Assembly (NCBI GenBank): GCA_029582265.1
Contig: CM055816.1
Span: forward strand, 90,611,204-90,675,203
DNA from: Zoroaster sp. YZ-2022
Taxonomy: Eukaryota; Echinodermata; Asteroidea; Forcipulatida; Zoroasteridae
Length of the DNA stretch: 64,000 nucleotides
Reading direction: 5' to 3'
In this document: positions 10,656 through 20,301 of the stretch, in pieces
How positions within the stretch are numbered: the first letter of the stretch is position 1
How the letters are laid out: every line of letters starts with the position of its first letter
Position numbers and translations under genes: made by a program
The notes under the pieces: model-generated
Seen by the model: the letters and a program-made list of their open reading frames with translations, nothing else
What the model was told of the DNA's origin: nothing
Database searches by the model: none

Positions 10656-11295
10656 GTACCAAGAGTTGTTGGTACCAGATGCCAAACTGTACGAAACATA
10701 GAACTAGAGGATGAAACTGGATCGATACATGTGGCTTTGTGGAATGAGACTACAAAGAGTCCAGTAAAATCTGGTGACCGCATCAAGATCACACATATGT
10801 CACCGAAGAACAACAAATTCCTACAAATGATAACTTTATCGACCACAAAAACACACACATTGATGTAAGTATTCAAATTATTGCTATCAATATCTATATT
10901 GGTACAAATTTACAAAACCAATTACATATAACAAATTAAAACTTCCTCAAATGTTATTTCAGAACTTTTTAATGCAAGCCGTTGCCCTAAACACCATGCA
11001 AACTACATATAAGTTGACAAACTTATCAGTAAAAAATGCAATATTTATAAACTGTTTTTGCTTTATTTACTTACAGGTCATCCCAGACAAGATCAAAGAA
11101 AAGAAAGTAGAAGTGATCACAGTGGAGGGCACTACTGAAAGTACCATATTATTGATGTGCCAGTCAGACGAGACCATTTGTACACTCCACATGCCCAAGA
11201 CACTAGCTCAAGACTTGTGGAAATCTATCAGTTCTGCAGAAATCCTAACAGCTCTAGAGAAACAACAAATGTACACATTTGTTGTACAATCATAA
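10656..11295 (+). CDS. OB-fold (RPA-like) protein fragment, two exons
   Basis: Exon a (10656 to the gtaagt donor at 10865) encodes VRNIELEDETGSIHVALW, a spacing typical of a nucleic-acid-binding OB fold, and ends with an LSTTKTHTL strand. Exon b follows the acceptor at 11076 and stops at 11295; its open frame is phase 0 (VIPDKIKEKK to TFVVQS). The donor leaves phase 2, so the two exons do not join cleanly: there is a small lesion or an unseen splice site. The layout is matched by the minus-strand fragment at 29839-31318. Single-stranded DNA or RNA binding is inferred from the fold. No symbol can be given. Confidence 0.5.
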
Positions 11296-11299
11296 AACA

Positions 11300-11938
11300 T
11301 CATTCGCCTCAGTACTCCTGACAAACTTGGACCCAGCACTGACAAACCAGGACCCTCCACTACCACTTCCATGCCTACAACTAGAAGATTGTCCAAATCA
11401 TATACTAGCCATAAAAAGAAACTGCATATGAAGAAAGTTAATAAAATTTAAATCAATGGACTGATATTAGTCAATGTAGATTGACATGATGAAGGACCAT
11501 GTAGACTATCCCATAACAGGACTTTCATTGGAAATTTTCATAATGCAAAGACACATGGCCGGACCACTGGAAGTGTCAATCGTAGACAGGTGAAATTAAA
11601 TCTACTTAAATAAAGGGTTTGAATTGTATTGCTACACAATAAAAGAAAAAAAAATAAACGAAAAATAAAAACCACCAAAAAACACAGACGGGACTCGAAC
11701 TGGGATCATCTGCACGGATGTCAATCGTCCAATCCAGTAGACCACGGCGCTTCACTTCGCTGTTTTCAATAAAAGGAGATTCATCTTCGAAAAATAAAGG
11801 GGATGTCCAACAACAATGGTTTCCACACGTACACGTGTGTATAGTGAACTCTTTAACAAAAAGGGATAATAGATCCTCGATCAGAACAACTGAGGAGAAC
11901 AAAAGGAGGTCCACATAATTATTTGTGCTGCCCACATC
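11300..11938. other. stretch without a clear gene
   Basis: Holds possible 3' untranslated sequence of the preceding fragment and, at 11690-11755 on the minus strand, words like tRNA A and B boxes without a foldable cloverleaf. Confidence 0.4.
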
Positions 11939-12550
11939 TTGAAATATGTATCGCAAAGGTTGAAGCAGGTGACCACAGATAAGGGAAAGAGGCAGTTCAT
12001 CCTTTACACATTCGCCCTGCTACAAACCCAGCACAGTTTCATCCGGGCCAAGGAAATCTTCCATCACATGTGTATAGTGTTTTCTTCGCCCCTTACCAGC
12101 ACCAGAGTGACGTCGTCCCGGGAGGTACTGGAAGCGATGATACGTACAAGGAACGTGGGTGCAGACGTTGATGAATTGGGCATTATGGACATTACACAAG
12201 ACAAATGCAGTCTTAATCATGTAGAATGCTTTTCATCACGTTCATCAACAATAAAAGTAAGCTCCCCGTGGCAAGAAGAGTTTGTAAGTGTTGTAAATAG
12301 GACGATTGATTTAGTTGCTGAAGATGAAGAGGAATATATCACAGGCTCTGGAGATTCAACAATGACTATTTGACACCAGGTGCCATGAAACTGATTACGG
12401 GAAGTTTTCTCCATATATTCCCTCTATGGAGTGCTCTCATGTTTGGAGATCTAAATCGGTACTGCAGTGAAAAGGCTTCGGATTCGTCTCACAGCTCACA
12501 GCTAGCCACTTCATACGCAAATCATTCACCAATGTATCTGGCCGACTAGG
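11939..12550 (+). pseudogene. unrecognised transposase-like gene fragment
   Basis: An open frame of 144 codons (11939-12373; FILYTFALLQTQHSF, IFHHMCIVFSSPLTS, EVLEAMIRTRN) is followed in another frame by MKLITGSFLHIFPLWSALM and a further open stretch to 12549. The phrase around PLWSALM and the helical N-terminal part resemble multicopy animal transposase-like proteins, but I cannot name the family. The frame change suggests decay. Confidence 0.35.
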
Positions 12551-12754
12551 CGAAACTGAACTGAGACCGATGCGAAAACGGAAACAAATCAAAAAACGAG
12601 AAACGATCAAAATATTTCACAAGCCCTCTGAAGATGCCAACGCCAAAACCACACAAACCGTTTTCTACCACGCCGGTCCCAACACATACCAAGGACTGTA
12701 AACATTTTGTGCAAGAATGGTCCTCTCCTCTCCTTTTATTTTCTTTCCTTTCCA

Positions 12755-13640
12755 GGTACCATTTGGTCTGTATGAGTATACACGCATGCCTTTTGGATTG
12801 GTTAATGCCCCAGTACCTTTCAAAGAATCATGGGAAGTTGTTTGGGAGATTTGAATCTTTCTGAACTACTTATTTATCTAGATGATATTTTGATCTGATT
12901 CAGTTCAAGGCGAAATTGCTCATTTAGATAAAGTTTTGACACGTCTTGGAGAGTTTGGGCTGAAAGTGAAAGGCAAAAGTGCAAACTGTTTCAAAAGCAA
13001 GTAACCTATTTAGGTCATGTGGTGAGTGCTGAAGGGATAAAAGTAGATGATGAAAAAATACAGAAGGTAAAAGATTGGCCAGTATCTAACACAACTGAAC
13101 AACTCCGTTCCTTTTTAGGATTAGCAGGGCATTACAGACGGTTTGTTAAAGGTTTCGCACAGGTAGCATCCCCTCTTCACTCCATTCTGTCTCAGGGTGG
13201 TGAACAGAAGAGCAATAAAAACAAAAATTGCACAAAGGCTACTAAGAAACATACTACATTTTCTTGGTCAGATGAAGCACAAGTTGCATTTGACCAACTA
13301 AAGAAATTGCTTATCGAGGCACCAGTTTTGGCCTATCCAGACTTTACTCACCCTTTTGTTCTTGAAACAGATGCATCGTTCAAGGGGTTGGGGCTTGTCT
13401 GACGCAAGAAGGGGCAGATGGTAAACATCACCCTGTGTGGCATATGCGAGTAGAGGACTTAGAGGACCGGAAAGCCGCTATCCAGATTTAAGTGCTTTTA
13501 AGTTAGAACTACTGGCTATAAAGTGGGCTGTGGTTGACAAATTTAGGGAATATTTACTAGGTGTTCCCTTTGTGTACTGACAGATAATAATCCATTGGCT
13601 AATCTCAATGTTTATGATTGTGTCAAAATTCTGGCAAACT
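12755..13640 (+). pseudogene. decayed Ty3/gypsy reverse transcriptase-RNase H
   Basis: Fragments in changing frames keep the family order: YTRMPFGLVNAP, then YLDDIL (active-site block, interrupted), then an open 128-codon piece from 13019 with LRSFLGLAGHYRRFV and FVLETDASFKGLG (start of RNase H), then CVLTDNNPLAN. Several stops and frameshifts. Opposite strand to the intact-looking element that starts at 13943, so a separate, older insertion. Confidence 0.85.
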
Positions 13641-13942
13641 CGATTTTTACGAGAGATGAACTAATCAACCAAAGTATATCAGGAAAAGTGTGAAAACGCA
13701 GGGTGACATACGACCACCACTGCCAACAGACAAACTTGCAATATTTCAAAAGCTCCTCCTTGAAAAGGACCCCACAATTTCACATAAATGGATTGTGGAG
13801 AAATTGCAATCTGTACAGAAAGTGCTTCGTCGAAAGCAATATCTGTCTTAATGGTCTGAGTGCTAAGCTTTTTGACTTCAACATGTTGTTTCATAAAGAA
13901 GAAAAAAATACATTCTCCTGACATCTGGAATTCCTTACTTAT

Positions 13943-15411
13943 TGTCACCACTCTGAACTTTATATTAAATGTGTTGGGATACGAGTGATAACAACAAATA
14001 AAAGAAAGACGAACACCAGATATACATATTTCTTGAAAACGAAATTATATTAAATTACTCTCATTATTTACATTATGTACAATATTATGAAATAATTATT
14101 TTGCTAAACCAAGCTGGACATTATTACGTTGTCGAGTATAATATAGTGTTGAATTATTAAGATAAATTTTACTTTGAAATTTCCTAGGAAAACCAGGTGC
14201 TTAAACGGATAACGAAATTCACTTCACACGACTAAGTAATAATAATAATAATAATGTGTGGACTTATATAGCGCACGTATCCACCAACTAAGTGGTGCTC
14301 AAGGCGCATTCTTTTACGTGCATTACACAACCCACGGGACCTACGGCTTTACGTCCCATCCGAAGGACGAAGCAATTATGGTTAAGTACCTTGCTCAAGG
14401 ACACAAGTGTCACGACCGGGGCTCGAACCCACACCCTGCTGCTGGCAACACCAGAACTTGAGTTCGGTGCGCTAGACCGCTCGGCCACGACACTCCAAGT
14501 ATATCAACACTCACACAAACAAACAAACAAAAAAACTTTAAATTAATATGTTTACTTTTATGACCTAGTCTTTATAGTCTTCTTTGAGGTTAATTAAATA
14601 TAGTAGGTTATGCCTATAACCTGTCCTCATATAATTATTTTAAAGTGTTCAGAAGTTATCTCTCGGATATATCTCTTGGTTGGATCTCTTGAGTCCACCT
14701 TCTCTCGTAAGTTCTTCTTCCGATGACTCTCGACTCTCGATTCTCTATACTTGCCTCTGCGAGCTTCTATCCAAACATATCGGCCATGGTTATTGTATTG
14801 TTGCTGATCTTTAACGGCGAGGAAGAGTGCTTCTATGTATGATGTGGACCGGCAAGGCGATGTTTTTGCCTACCAATGTTATGGTGATAAGTTTGGCATG
14901 TATGCCAAATCTTACTGTTTAAATATTAGCTTGATCTACAGATACTTAGATCACTGAATTTGCTGATATACAGTTATACCGGTCCTAAAAGATAAGCTTA
15001 CTCTTGTTTTCGATGTTCTCTCTCTTAGATCATTTTGTGTTCTACACACACTCTCACTTTACCCACACACACACAAAATATTGCTTTGTTACCAAGACGT
15101 AATAGGCCTCACATGACAGAGTAAAACGTTAATCGAACAATAACCATGGCTAACAGAATAAAGCAAGCATTGTTATAATACTGATCATCGTTGTAAAAGA
15201 CGCACTAACGCTAAGTGGCTAAAACGGGAAGTCCGCGGGAACTATAAACATCACTGATTGGACTAAAACTTTTAGACTAGACGATTATCTTAACAGGTAA
15301 GTGCAAAAAAGCGAACTCGCGGAAAGGTAAGTGCGGACAATAGCTACACGTACGAACGGGACGATACAACAAAACCGGGACGACAAACAATTAATTAGGA
15401 ACGCTGTGACA
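13943..15411 (-). repeat. 3' LTR
   Basis: Begins tgtcaccactctg and ends cgctgtgaca; same length as 20302-21770. Contains a SINE at 14236-14496. An AC-rich microsatellite lies at about 15046-15076. Confidence 0.93.
14236..14496 (-). mobile_element. SINE embedded in the 3' LTR
   Basis: Same family as 8226-8577: tRNA-like head at the 14496 side, B box gggttcgagcccc, ccttgagcaag block, ctatataagtcc and (att)n tail. Present at the same place in the other LTR, so it entered the element before its last transposition. Confidence 0.85.
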
Positions 15412-15430
15412 ATTCACCCCCCATTTAATG
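15412..15430 (-). promoter_or_regulatory. polypurine tract of the LTR element
   Basis: On the minus strand aaatggggggtgaat runs directly into the 3' LTR. A purine run at this place primes plus-strand synthesis in LTR elements. Confidence 0.6.
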
Positions 15431-15528
15431 AGAAAATGTCCACATTTTCTTCGAGGGTACTTTAAATTTTCATACTTAATTATGGTATTCTTACTTCGAC
15501 GGGAAGTGGAATACCTTTCCAACTTAGC

Positions 15529-17469
15529 TTACACGCTACGACTTAAATAGTCTGCTCCGACATTGTCTATACCCTTAATGGCGACTATGGTCATCCGGTA
15601 CGGCTGAAGGGCAAGGGCCCAACGCATAATTCGGAAATTTGCGACTTTGGCTTTCTGGATGTACGCGAGGGGTTGATGGTCTGTTTCAAGTATGAAGTGC
15701 TTGCCATACAGATAACTCTGGAATTTTTGAATACCCCAAACGAGAGCTAGACACTCTTTTTCGATCGACGAGTAAGCACGTTCGCGACTCAGTAATTTCC
15801 TACTCGCGAAAGCTACTGGGAATGGAATTCCATCATGTTCTTGTAAAAGGATTGCGCCAATACCGAGGACAGATGCATCAGTCCGTATGATAAACTGTTT
15901 CTCAAAATCGGGGAGCATGAGAATCGGAGCTTTTGATAAACATTGTTTGAGTTTAGTGAAGGCTAGCTGTTGACTTTCACCCCATGTAATTCTGTTTGGC
16001 TCTTTAGCTTTTGTCTTATCGGTTAAGGGTGAGGCTATGGCTGCGTAGTTAGGAATAAATTTTCGGTAATAGCCTGATAAACCTAAAAATGATCTGAGCT
16101 GTTTCTTCGTGACTGGTGGTGATGCGTTTTGAATTTTTTCAATCTTATTAAGTTGTGGAGTTAACTTGTTCTGACCAACATTGTGTCCGAGATATGGAAC
16201 AGTGTTCATGGCTATCGAACACTTACTAGGTCGAGCAGTTAGACCTGATTTCTTAAGTCTATGTAGTAATTCGTTGAGTGTTTGGATATGAATTTCCCAA
16301 GACTGGGTATGTATCAGTATATCATCTATATAGTTGCTGATGTTGTTCATGTCTTTGAGTAAAGCGCGCATAATTCTACTAAACGTTGCTGGTGCGTTTA
16401 TGAGACCAAAAGGCATTACGGTAAATTGGTATAAGCCATTTGGAGCGAGGAATGCTGTTTTGTGCTTTTGATTGGATTTCATTGGAACCTGCCAGTAACC
16501 TTTGGTTAAGTCGATTTTGGTGAAATAGTGACATCTTGCTAATTTAGAAAATATTTGGTCTTGGTTTGGAATAGGCTCTGCATCAAATTGTGTTACTTTA
16601 TTCAACTTGCGAAAATCTATACAGAATCGATTCGTGCCATCTGGTTTCTTTACAATAACTATTGGCGATGCATATGGTGAATCTGATAATTCGATTATTC
16701 CCAATTTGAGCATATTGTCAATTTCGGTGTTTACAGTATCAAATAAGGCGTGTGGAATCGGATATGGTTTACTGCGGATAGGGTCATTTGATTCAACTTT
16801 TATGTCATGATACCCGAGATTAGTTTTGCCTGGAAGATCAGTAAAAACTTCACGAAAGTTGTTCAGTATACGTTTTATTTCTTTGATTTGTTCTGATGAT
16901 AGATCTTCGTTAATGTCTATGTCATCGATTGTTTCTTTCGCTTGCATATTTGGTAATTCGAGCACGTCAATATTGTCGATTCTACAATCTTCGAGTGATT
17001 CACCTTCGTGGAGGTCTGATTCGCATTCTATGACTGAGACACATACATTTTCGAACAGGTTGTCTGGCTTTTTGGCAGTTATGACAGAAGAGGAACCTTC
17101 ACTGCGAGAAATATATTTCTTCAGCAAGTTTGCGTGGAATACTTTAGATTTTCCAGCGAGGTCGATGCGGTAATCTACCGTGCCTATTTTATCGATTACT
17201 CGGAATGGCCCTTTCCATTGTAAGAGCAGTTTGTTGCGATTAGTTGGAAGTAGTAATAGAACAAAGTCATTTGGTTTGAAGCTGCGCGGCTTTGTTTTAC
17301 GGTCATAGTATCGCTTGCTTCTTTCAGTCGACTTTCGTAATGCTTCTTGTGCCATTCTACACGTGTCATCGAGACGTTCACGTAAGTCCACGACATATTG
17401 GTAGGTGGTTCGAATCTCTTCGTTTTCGGTACTACCATTACCTGTCCATAGCTCTTTTAATATCGACAT
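15529..17469 (-). CDS. Gmr1-type pol: integrase C-terminus, reverse transcriptase, RNase H
   Basis: Open frame of 646 codons whose first Met is internal. Residues 1-125 are the integrase tail with a GPF/Y-like module (WKGPFRVIDKIG, FHANLLKKY). The reverse transcriptase follows from about residue 215: KPYPIP, CIDFRKLNKVT, FTKIDLTKGYWQV, MPFGLINAPATF, and the YIDD active site (SNYIDDILIH). RNase H begins near IRTDASVLGIG and includes YSSIEKECLAL and ETDHQPLAY. It ends ADYLSRSV with no integrase after it, which confirms the order. A frame break near 17540 separates it from the upstream half of integrase, so this copy cannot make the whole polyprotein. Confidence 0.9.
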   Translation of the reverse strand: MSILKELWTGNGSTENEEIRTTYQYVVDLRERLDDTCRMAQEALRKSTERSKRYYDRKTKPRSFKPNDFVLLLLPTNRNKLLLQWKGPFRVIDKIGTVDYRIDLAGKSKVFHANLLKKYISRSEGSSSVITAKKPDNLFENVCVSVIECESDLHEGESLEDCRIDNIDVLELPNMQAKETIDDIDINEDLSSEQIKEIKRILNNFREVFTDLPGKTNLGYHDIKVESNDPIRSKPYPIPHALFDTVNTEIDNMLKLGIIELSDSPYASPIVIVKKPDGTNRFCIDFRKLNKVTQFDAEPIPNQDQIFSKLARCHYFTKIDLTKGYWQVPMKSNQKHKTAFLAPNGLYQFTVMPFGLINAPATFSRIMRALLKDMNNISNYIDDILIHTQSWEIHIQTLNELLHRLKKSGLTARPSKCSIAMNTVPYLGHNVGQNKLTPQLNKIEKIQNASPPVTKKQLRSFLGLSGYYRKFIPNYAAIASPLTDKTKAKEPNRITWGESQQLAFTKLKQCLSKAPILMLPDFEKQFIIRTDASVLGIGAILLQEHDGIPFPVAFASRKLLSRERAYSSIEKECLALVWGIQKFQSYLYGKHFILETDHQPLAYIQKAKVANFRIMRWALALQPYRMTIVAIKGIDNVGADYLSRSV

Positions 17470-19090
17470 TGGCCCTCTTACTGTACGTCCATACAGTAAT
17501 TCGAAGGGAGAAAAGCCTGTACTTTCCTGTGGGGTGTAGGGGGGCTAGATATCTATCCCAATCACGGGGTTTCTCTGAGCATAGGCGTTTTAGCATCTGT
17601 TTCATCACACCGTTGAAACGTTCAACAAGTCCATTGCACGACGGATGATAAGGGGTTGTTGTTAACTGACGAATTGATAGTAAGCGACTTATTTCATGCA
17701 TTAATCCTGATGTGAATTGGCTACCTTGGTCTGTGAGTATTTCACTTGGGATGCCTACTCGCGTGAATACTTCGACCATAGCTTCAGCTACCGTTATCGT
17801 TTCGATATTACGCAATGGAATGGCCTCGGGGTATCGCGTAGCATAGTCAACTAATGTGAGTATATATCGATTTCCACGCTCTGATATCGGACATATGGGG
17901 CCAACGATGTCTATAGCTACGCGTTGAAAAGGTGTATCGATCACGGGCATTTTACCCAAGGGGACTTTCACGACTCTACCTTTCTGTACTGTTCTTTGAC
18001 AAATATCACATGATCTGCAATATCGAGTCACATCGGCTTGAACGCCTGGCCAAAAGAAATTGCTAAGGACTCGATCGCCTGTTTTCTTCGCTCCTTGGTG
18101 TCCACCCAGGATAGTTTCGTGAGCGATTTTCATTACGTGGCTACGGAATTCTGTGGGGACGATTAATTGATTACACGGTTGATCAAATTCGTAACTTGGG
18201 GATCGATACTCTAGATATAACAATCCGTCTTTCCACATGAATGTAGTTCTCGAACCGTTTCTAATTAATTTTTCGTCTTTGTTTTCGGCAAGTTCTCTGA
18301 TTCGGTTTAATGAAGGATCATTTTCTTGCGCTTGTTTTATTTGACTTCGATCAATTTCTGGAAGTTGTTCGACGACTTTAAGTTTCTTCATAGGTTTTTC
18401 TTGTCTTAATTTTTGTGAACGAGTTTCTACAGCACTTATGAATTCACCTGATATATTTTCGTTCAGTATTTCTGGTTTTGACCAATTTGGATCTGGTTCT
18501 TGTGGGTGTCTTGCATTAGAGATGTTTCCTATGATTATATCATACACTGCATTGGGCATACATAATGCTTCACATGAGCCGATAAAATAGGGTGTATCTA
18601 TTTGTACTATAGCTATCGGTGCTTTTCGGATGGTACCGTCGACTAGAATGCACGTTCTTTCTTGGCCTGTCATTTGCTCAGGGGAGACTAAGTCTTGTCT
18701 AATAACCACAGTGCTACAACCGGTGTCGCGTAAGATGCTTACGTTCCTACCGTTCATGACGCATTCAACGACGGGCATAGAGGTAGGATTTTTATCACGA
18801 CAAGCGGCACTCATGAGTGGCAATTCATGTCCACATTTTAGCTGAAGATGTCCATCTTGGATACAACATTTACTCAAAGTTGGAGATGCTAGCATGCATG
18901 CAATAGTTTCTGACTGTTCTGGTTGTTTTTCTCCAGATAGATTTTCTGATGAGTCTGGACTCATTACGCTACTTAGTGCAGAAGCAATGATATTTGCAAC
19001 TTTAGTGAAATCTTTCGGTCTATTTCTGCAGTCGTGGGCGATGTGGCCTTTCTTATGGCATATGTAACACGTTCGGCTCTCGTATTTATT
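17438..19090 (-). CDS. Gmr1-type nucleocapsid knuckle, protease and integrase
   Basis: Starts after the gag TAA in the same frame. First comes a CCHC knuckle (CYICHKKGHIAHDC, near 19060-19019), then an aspartic protease active site (ILRDTGCSTVVIR) and its partner strand (YDIIIGNI). Integrase follows: HHCC zinc domain (HETILGGHQGAKKTG, CRSCDICQRT) and catalytic core D, D, E in VAIDIVGP, LTDQGSQF and NGLVERFNG. The frame is lost after RYLAPL by a short deletion near 17540. The product would process the polyprotein and insert the DNA copy. Confidence 0.88.
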   Translation of the reverse strand, partial: NKYESRTCYICHKKGHIAHDCRNRPKDFTKVANIIASALSSVMSPDSSENLSGEKQPEQSETIACMLASPTLSKCCIQDGHLQLKCGHELPLMSAACRDKNPTSMPVVECVMNGRNVSILRDTGCSTVVIRQDLVSPEQMTGQERTCILVDGTIRKAPIAIVQIDTPYFIGSCEALCMPNAVYDIIIGNISNARHPQEPDPNWSKPEILNENISGEFISAVETRSQKLRQEKPMKKLKVVEQLPEIDRSQIKQAQENDPSLNRIRELAENKDEKLIRNGSRTTFMWKDGLLYLEYRSPSYEFDQPCNQLIVPTEFRSHVMKIAHETILGGHQGAKKTGDRVLSNFFWPGVQADVTRYCRSCDICQRTVQKGRVVKVPLGKMPVIDTPFQRVAIDIVGPICPISERGNRYILTLVDYATRYPEAIPLRNIETITVAEAMVEVFTRVGIPSEILTDQGSQFTSGLMHEISRLLSIRQLTTTPYHPSCNGLVERFNGVMKQMLKRLCSEKPRDWDRYLAPLHPTGKYRLFSLRITVWTYSKRANVDIKRAMDR

Positions 19091-19993
19091 TTACGAGTTT
19101 GATTTGTATGTGTTTTGTGGCCTAGCCTGAGGTGGTGATCTAAACTGTTGAGTCTGAGGTTCAGGTTTTCTCGTTATAGTATTATAACTAGTTTTCCTAG
19201 TATTTTCACGTACTCCAAACGAACCATGGGCATCGGAATATTGCTCCGCAAGGCGGGACATATCCTTCACATTACGTGGTTTTCTTTCTTCTAAGAAGAG
19301 CCTTAGTTCGGTGGTGCATTTGTTTAAGAACTGCTCGCGTAGGACAAGGTCTTTAATGCCGTCGTACGTCTTTTCCGTTTTGTCCATTTCAATCCAACGG
19401 GTGAATATGTTATCTAGACGCGCAACGAATTGTGGGGCTGTTTCCCCGGTTTCTGGTTTGGTTTCTCTAAATTTCTGTCGAAACCCAACAGCTGTCAAAT
19501 GGAAACGTTTTAGGAGTGCTTCTTTAAGTATCTCATAATCGTTAGCTTGGTCAACCGCTAACCGAGAATATACATCTAATGCTTTCCCTTTTAGAAGTGC
19601 GCTCAAGCTAATAGCCCATTCTTCACGATCCCATTCTTGTGTTACAGCATAGCGTTCGAAACGTTGAATATACGCATCTAAATCATCTCGCGATTCGTCA
19701 AACGGGGGTAACTTAGGAGCTTTTGCTCGGTAACGACTGGTAGGTCTACTTGATAATGAAGTATTTGCGGCTGACTCGGCAGGATGGATTGGTTCATGTT
19801 TGAGTGTTTCTAATCGCAATTGCAATTCTAGCATTTCGCGATCTTGCCGGCGTACCTCTAACTGATAAGCTCTAACTTCGCGATCACTTCGGTCCTTTTC
19901 TTTGCGCTCTTCGCGGCAGAAATCAATCAAATCTTTTCCGCTTAAATCGCAAGCCTCGGCAACTGTACGTAATTTCTGAGCATCCACATCCAT
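19091..19993 (-). CDS. Gmr1-type gag (capsid part)
   Basis: I prefer the ATG at 19993 (MDVDAQKLRTV) to the one at 20146, because the extra 51 residues form a hydrophobic stretch unlike gag. Residues 30-70 from that start are charged and coiled-coil-like (Glu/Arg-rich). The retrotransposon gag core follows (WAISLSALLKGKALDVYS, EALLKRFHLT). The frame stops at TAA 19093-19091 just before the zinc knuckle, which continues in the same frame. A stop there, rather than after the knuckle, looks like damage, although readthrough cannot be excluded. Confidence 0.85.
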   Translation of the reverse strand: MDVDAQKLRTVAEACDLSGKDLIDFCREERKEKDRSDREVRAYQLEVRRQDREMLELQLRLETLKHEPIHPAESAANTSLSSRPTSRYRAKAPKLPPFDESRDDLDAYIQRFERYAVTQEWDREEWAISLSALLKGKALDVYSRLAVDQANDYEILKEALLKRFHLTAVGFRQKFRETKPETGETAPQFVARLDNIFTRWIEMDKTEKTYDGIKDLVLREQFLNKCTTELRLFLEERKPRNVKDMSRLAEQYSDAHGSFGVRENTRKTSYNTITRKPEPQTQQFRSPPQARPQNTYKSNS

Positions 19994-20280
19994 TGTTACA
20001 CTGACCAGTATCAACTTACCACCAAATTCAGTCTTTTGAAAACTTAGTTTAGCCACAGGATTAGGGACAAAGGGACAGCAGCACTCTACCTGTACCTGTA
20101 TTGAGAGCATCAATATGACTATACACAACAAGATTAGTCGTATCATGATACAATATGTTTAAATATAAATTATATGCACATCTTTTGATGTTGGTGCTCA
20201 GTTTCTTTTCAATATATTAGTATTGTAGTTCATTTCCCAACTTCTCGTTTTTATTTTCAACATCAATTCCGTTGAAAAAT

Positions 20281-20298
20281 TTCTCGGACAAGCCCCCA
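20281..20298 (-). promoter_or_regulatory. primer binding site, tRNA-Pro-like
   Basis: Three bases inside the 5' LTR, minus strand tgggggcttgtccgagaa. It agrees at most positions with the tRNA-Pro-type primer site known from several retroelements (starts tgggggctcgtccg). Primer choice is inferred. Confidence 0.65.
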
Positions 20299-20301
20299 AA
20301 T

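Noticed and set aside
11690..11755. Possible minus-strand tRNA
   Set aside because: Words like A and B boxes (gttcgagtccc) are present but the T and anticodon stems do not pair; at most a tRNA-derived remnant.
19994..20146. Signal peptide on the Gmr1-type gag
   Set aside because: The hydrophobic first 51 residues precede the typical gag start at 19993 and are probably untranslated leader.
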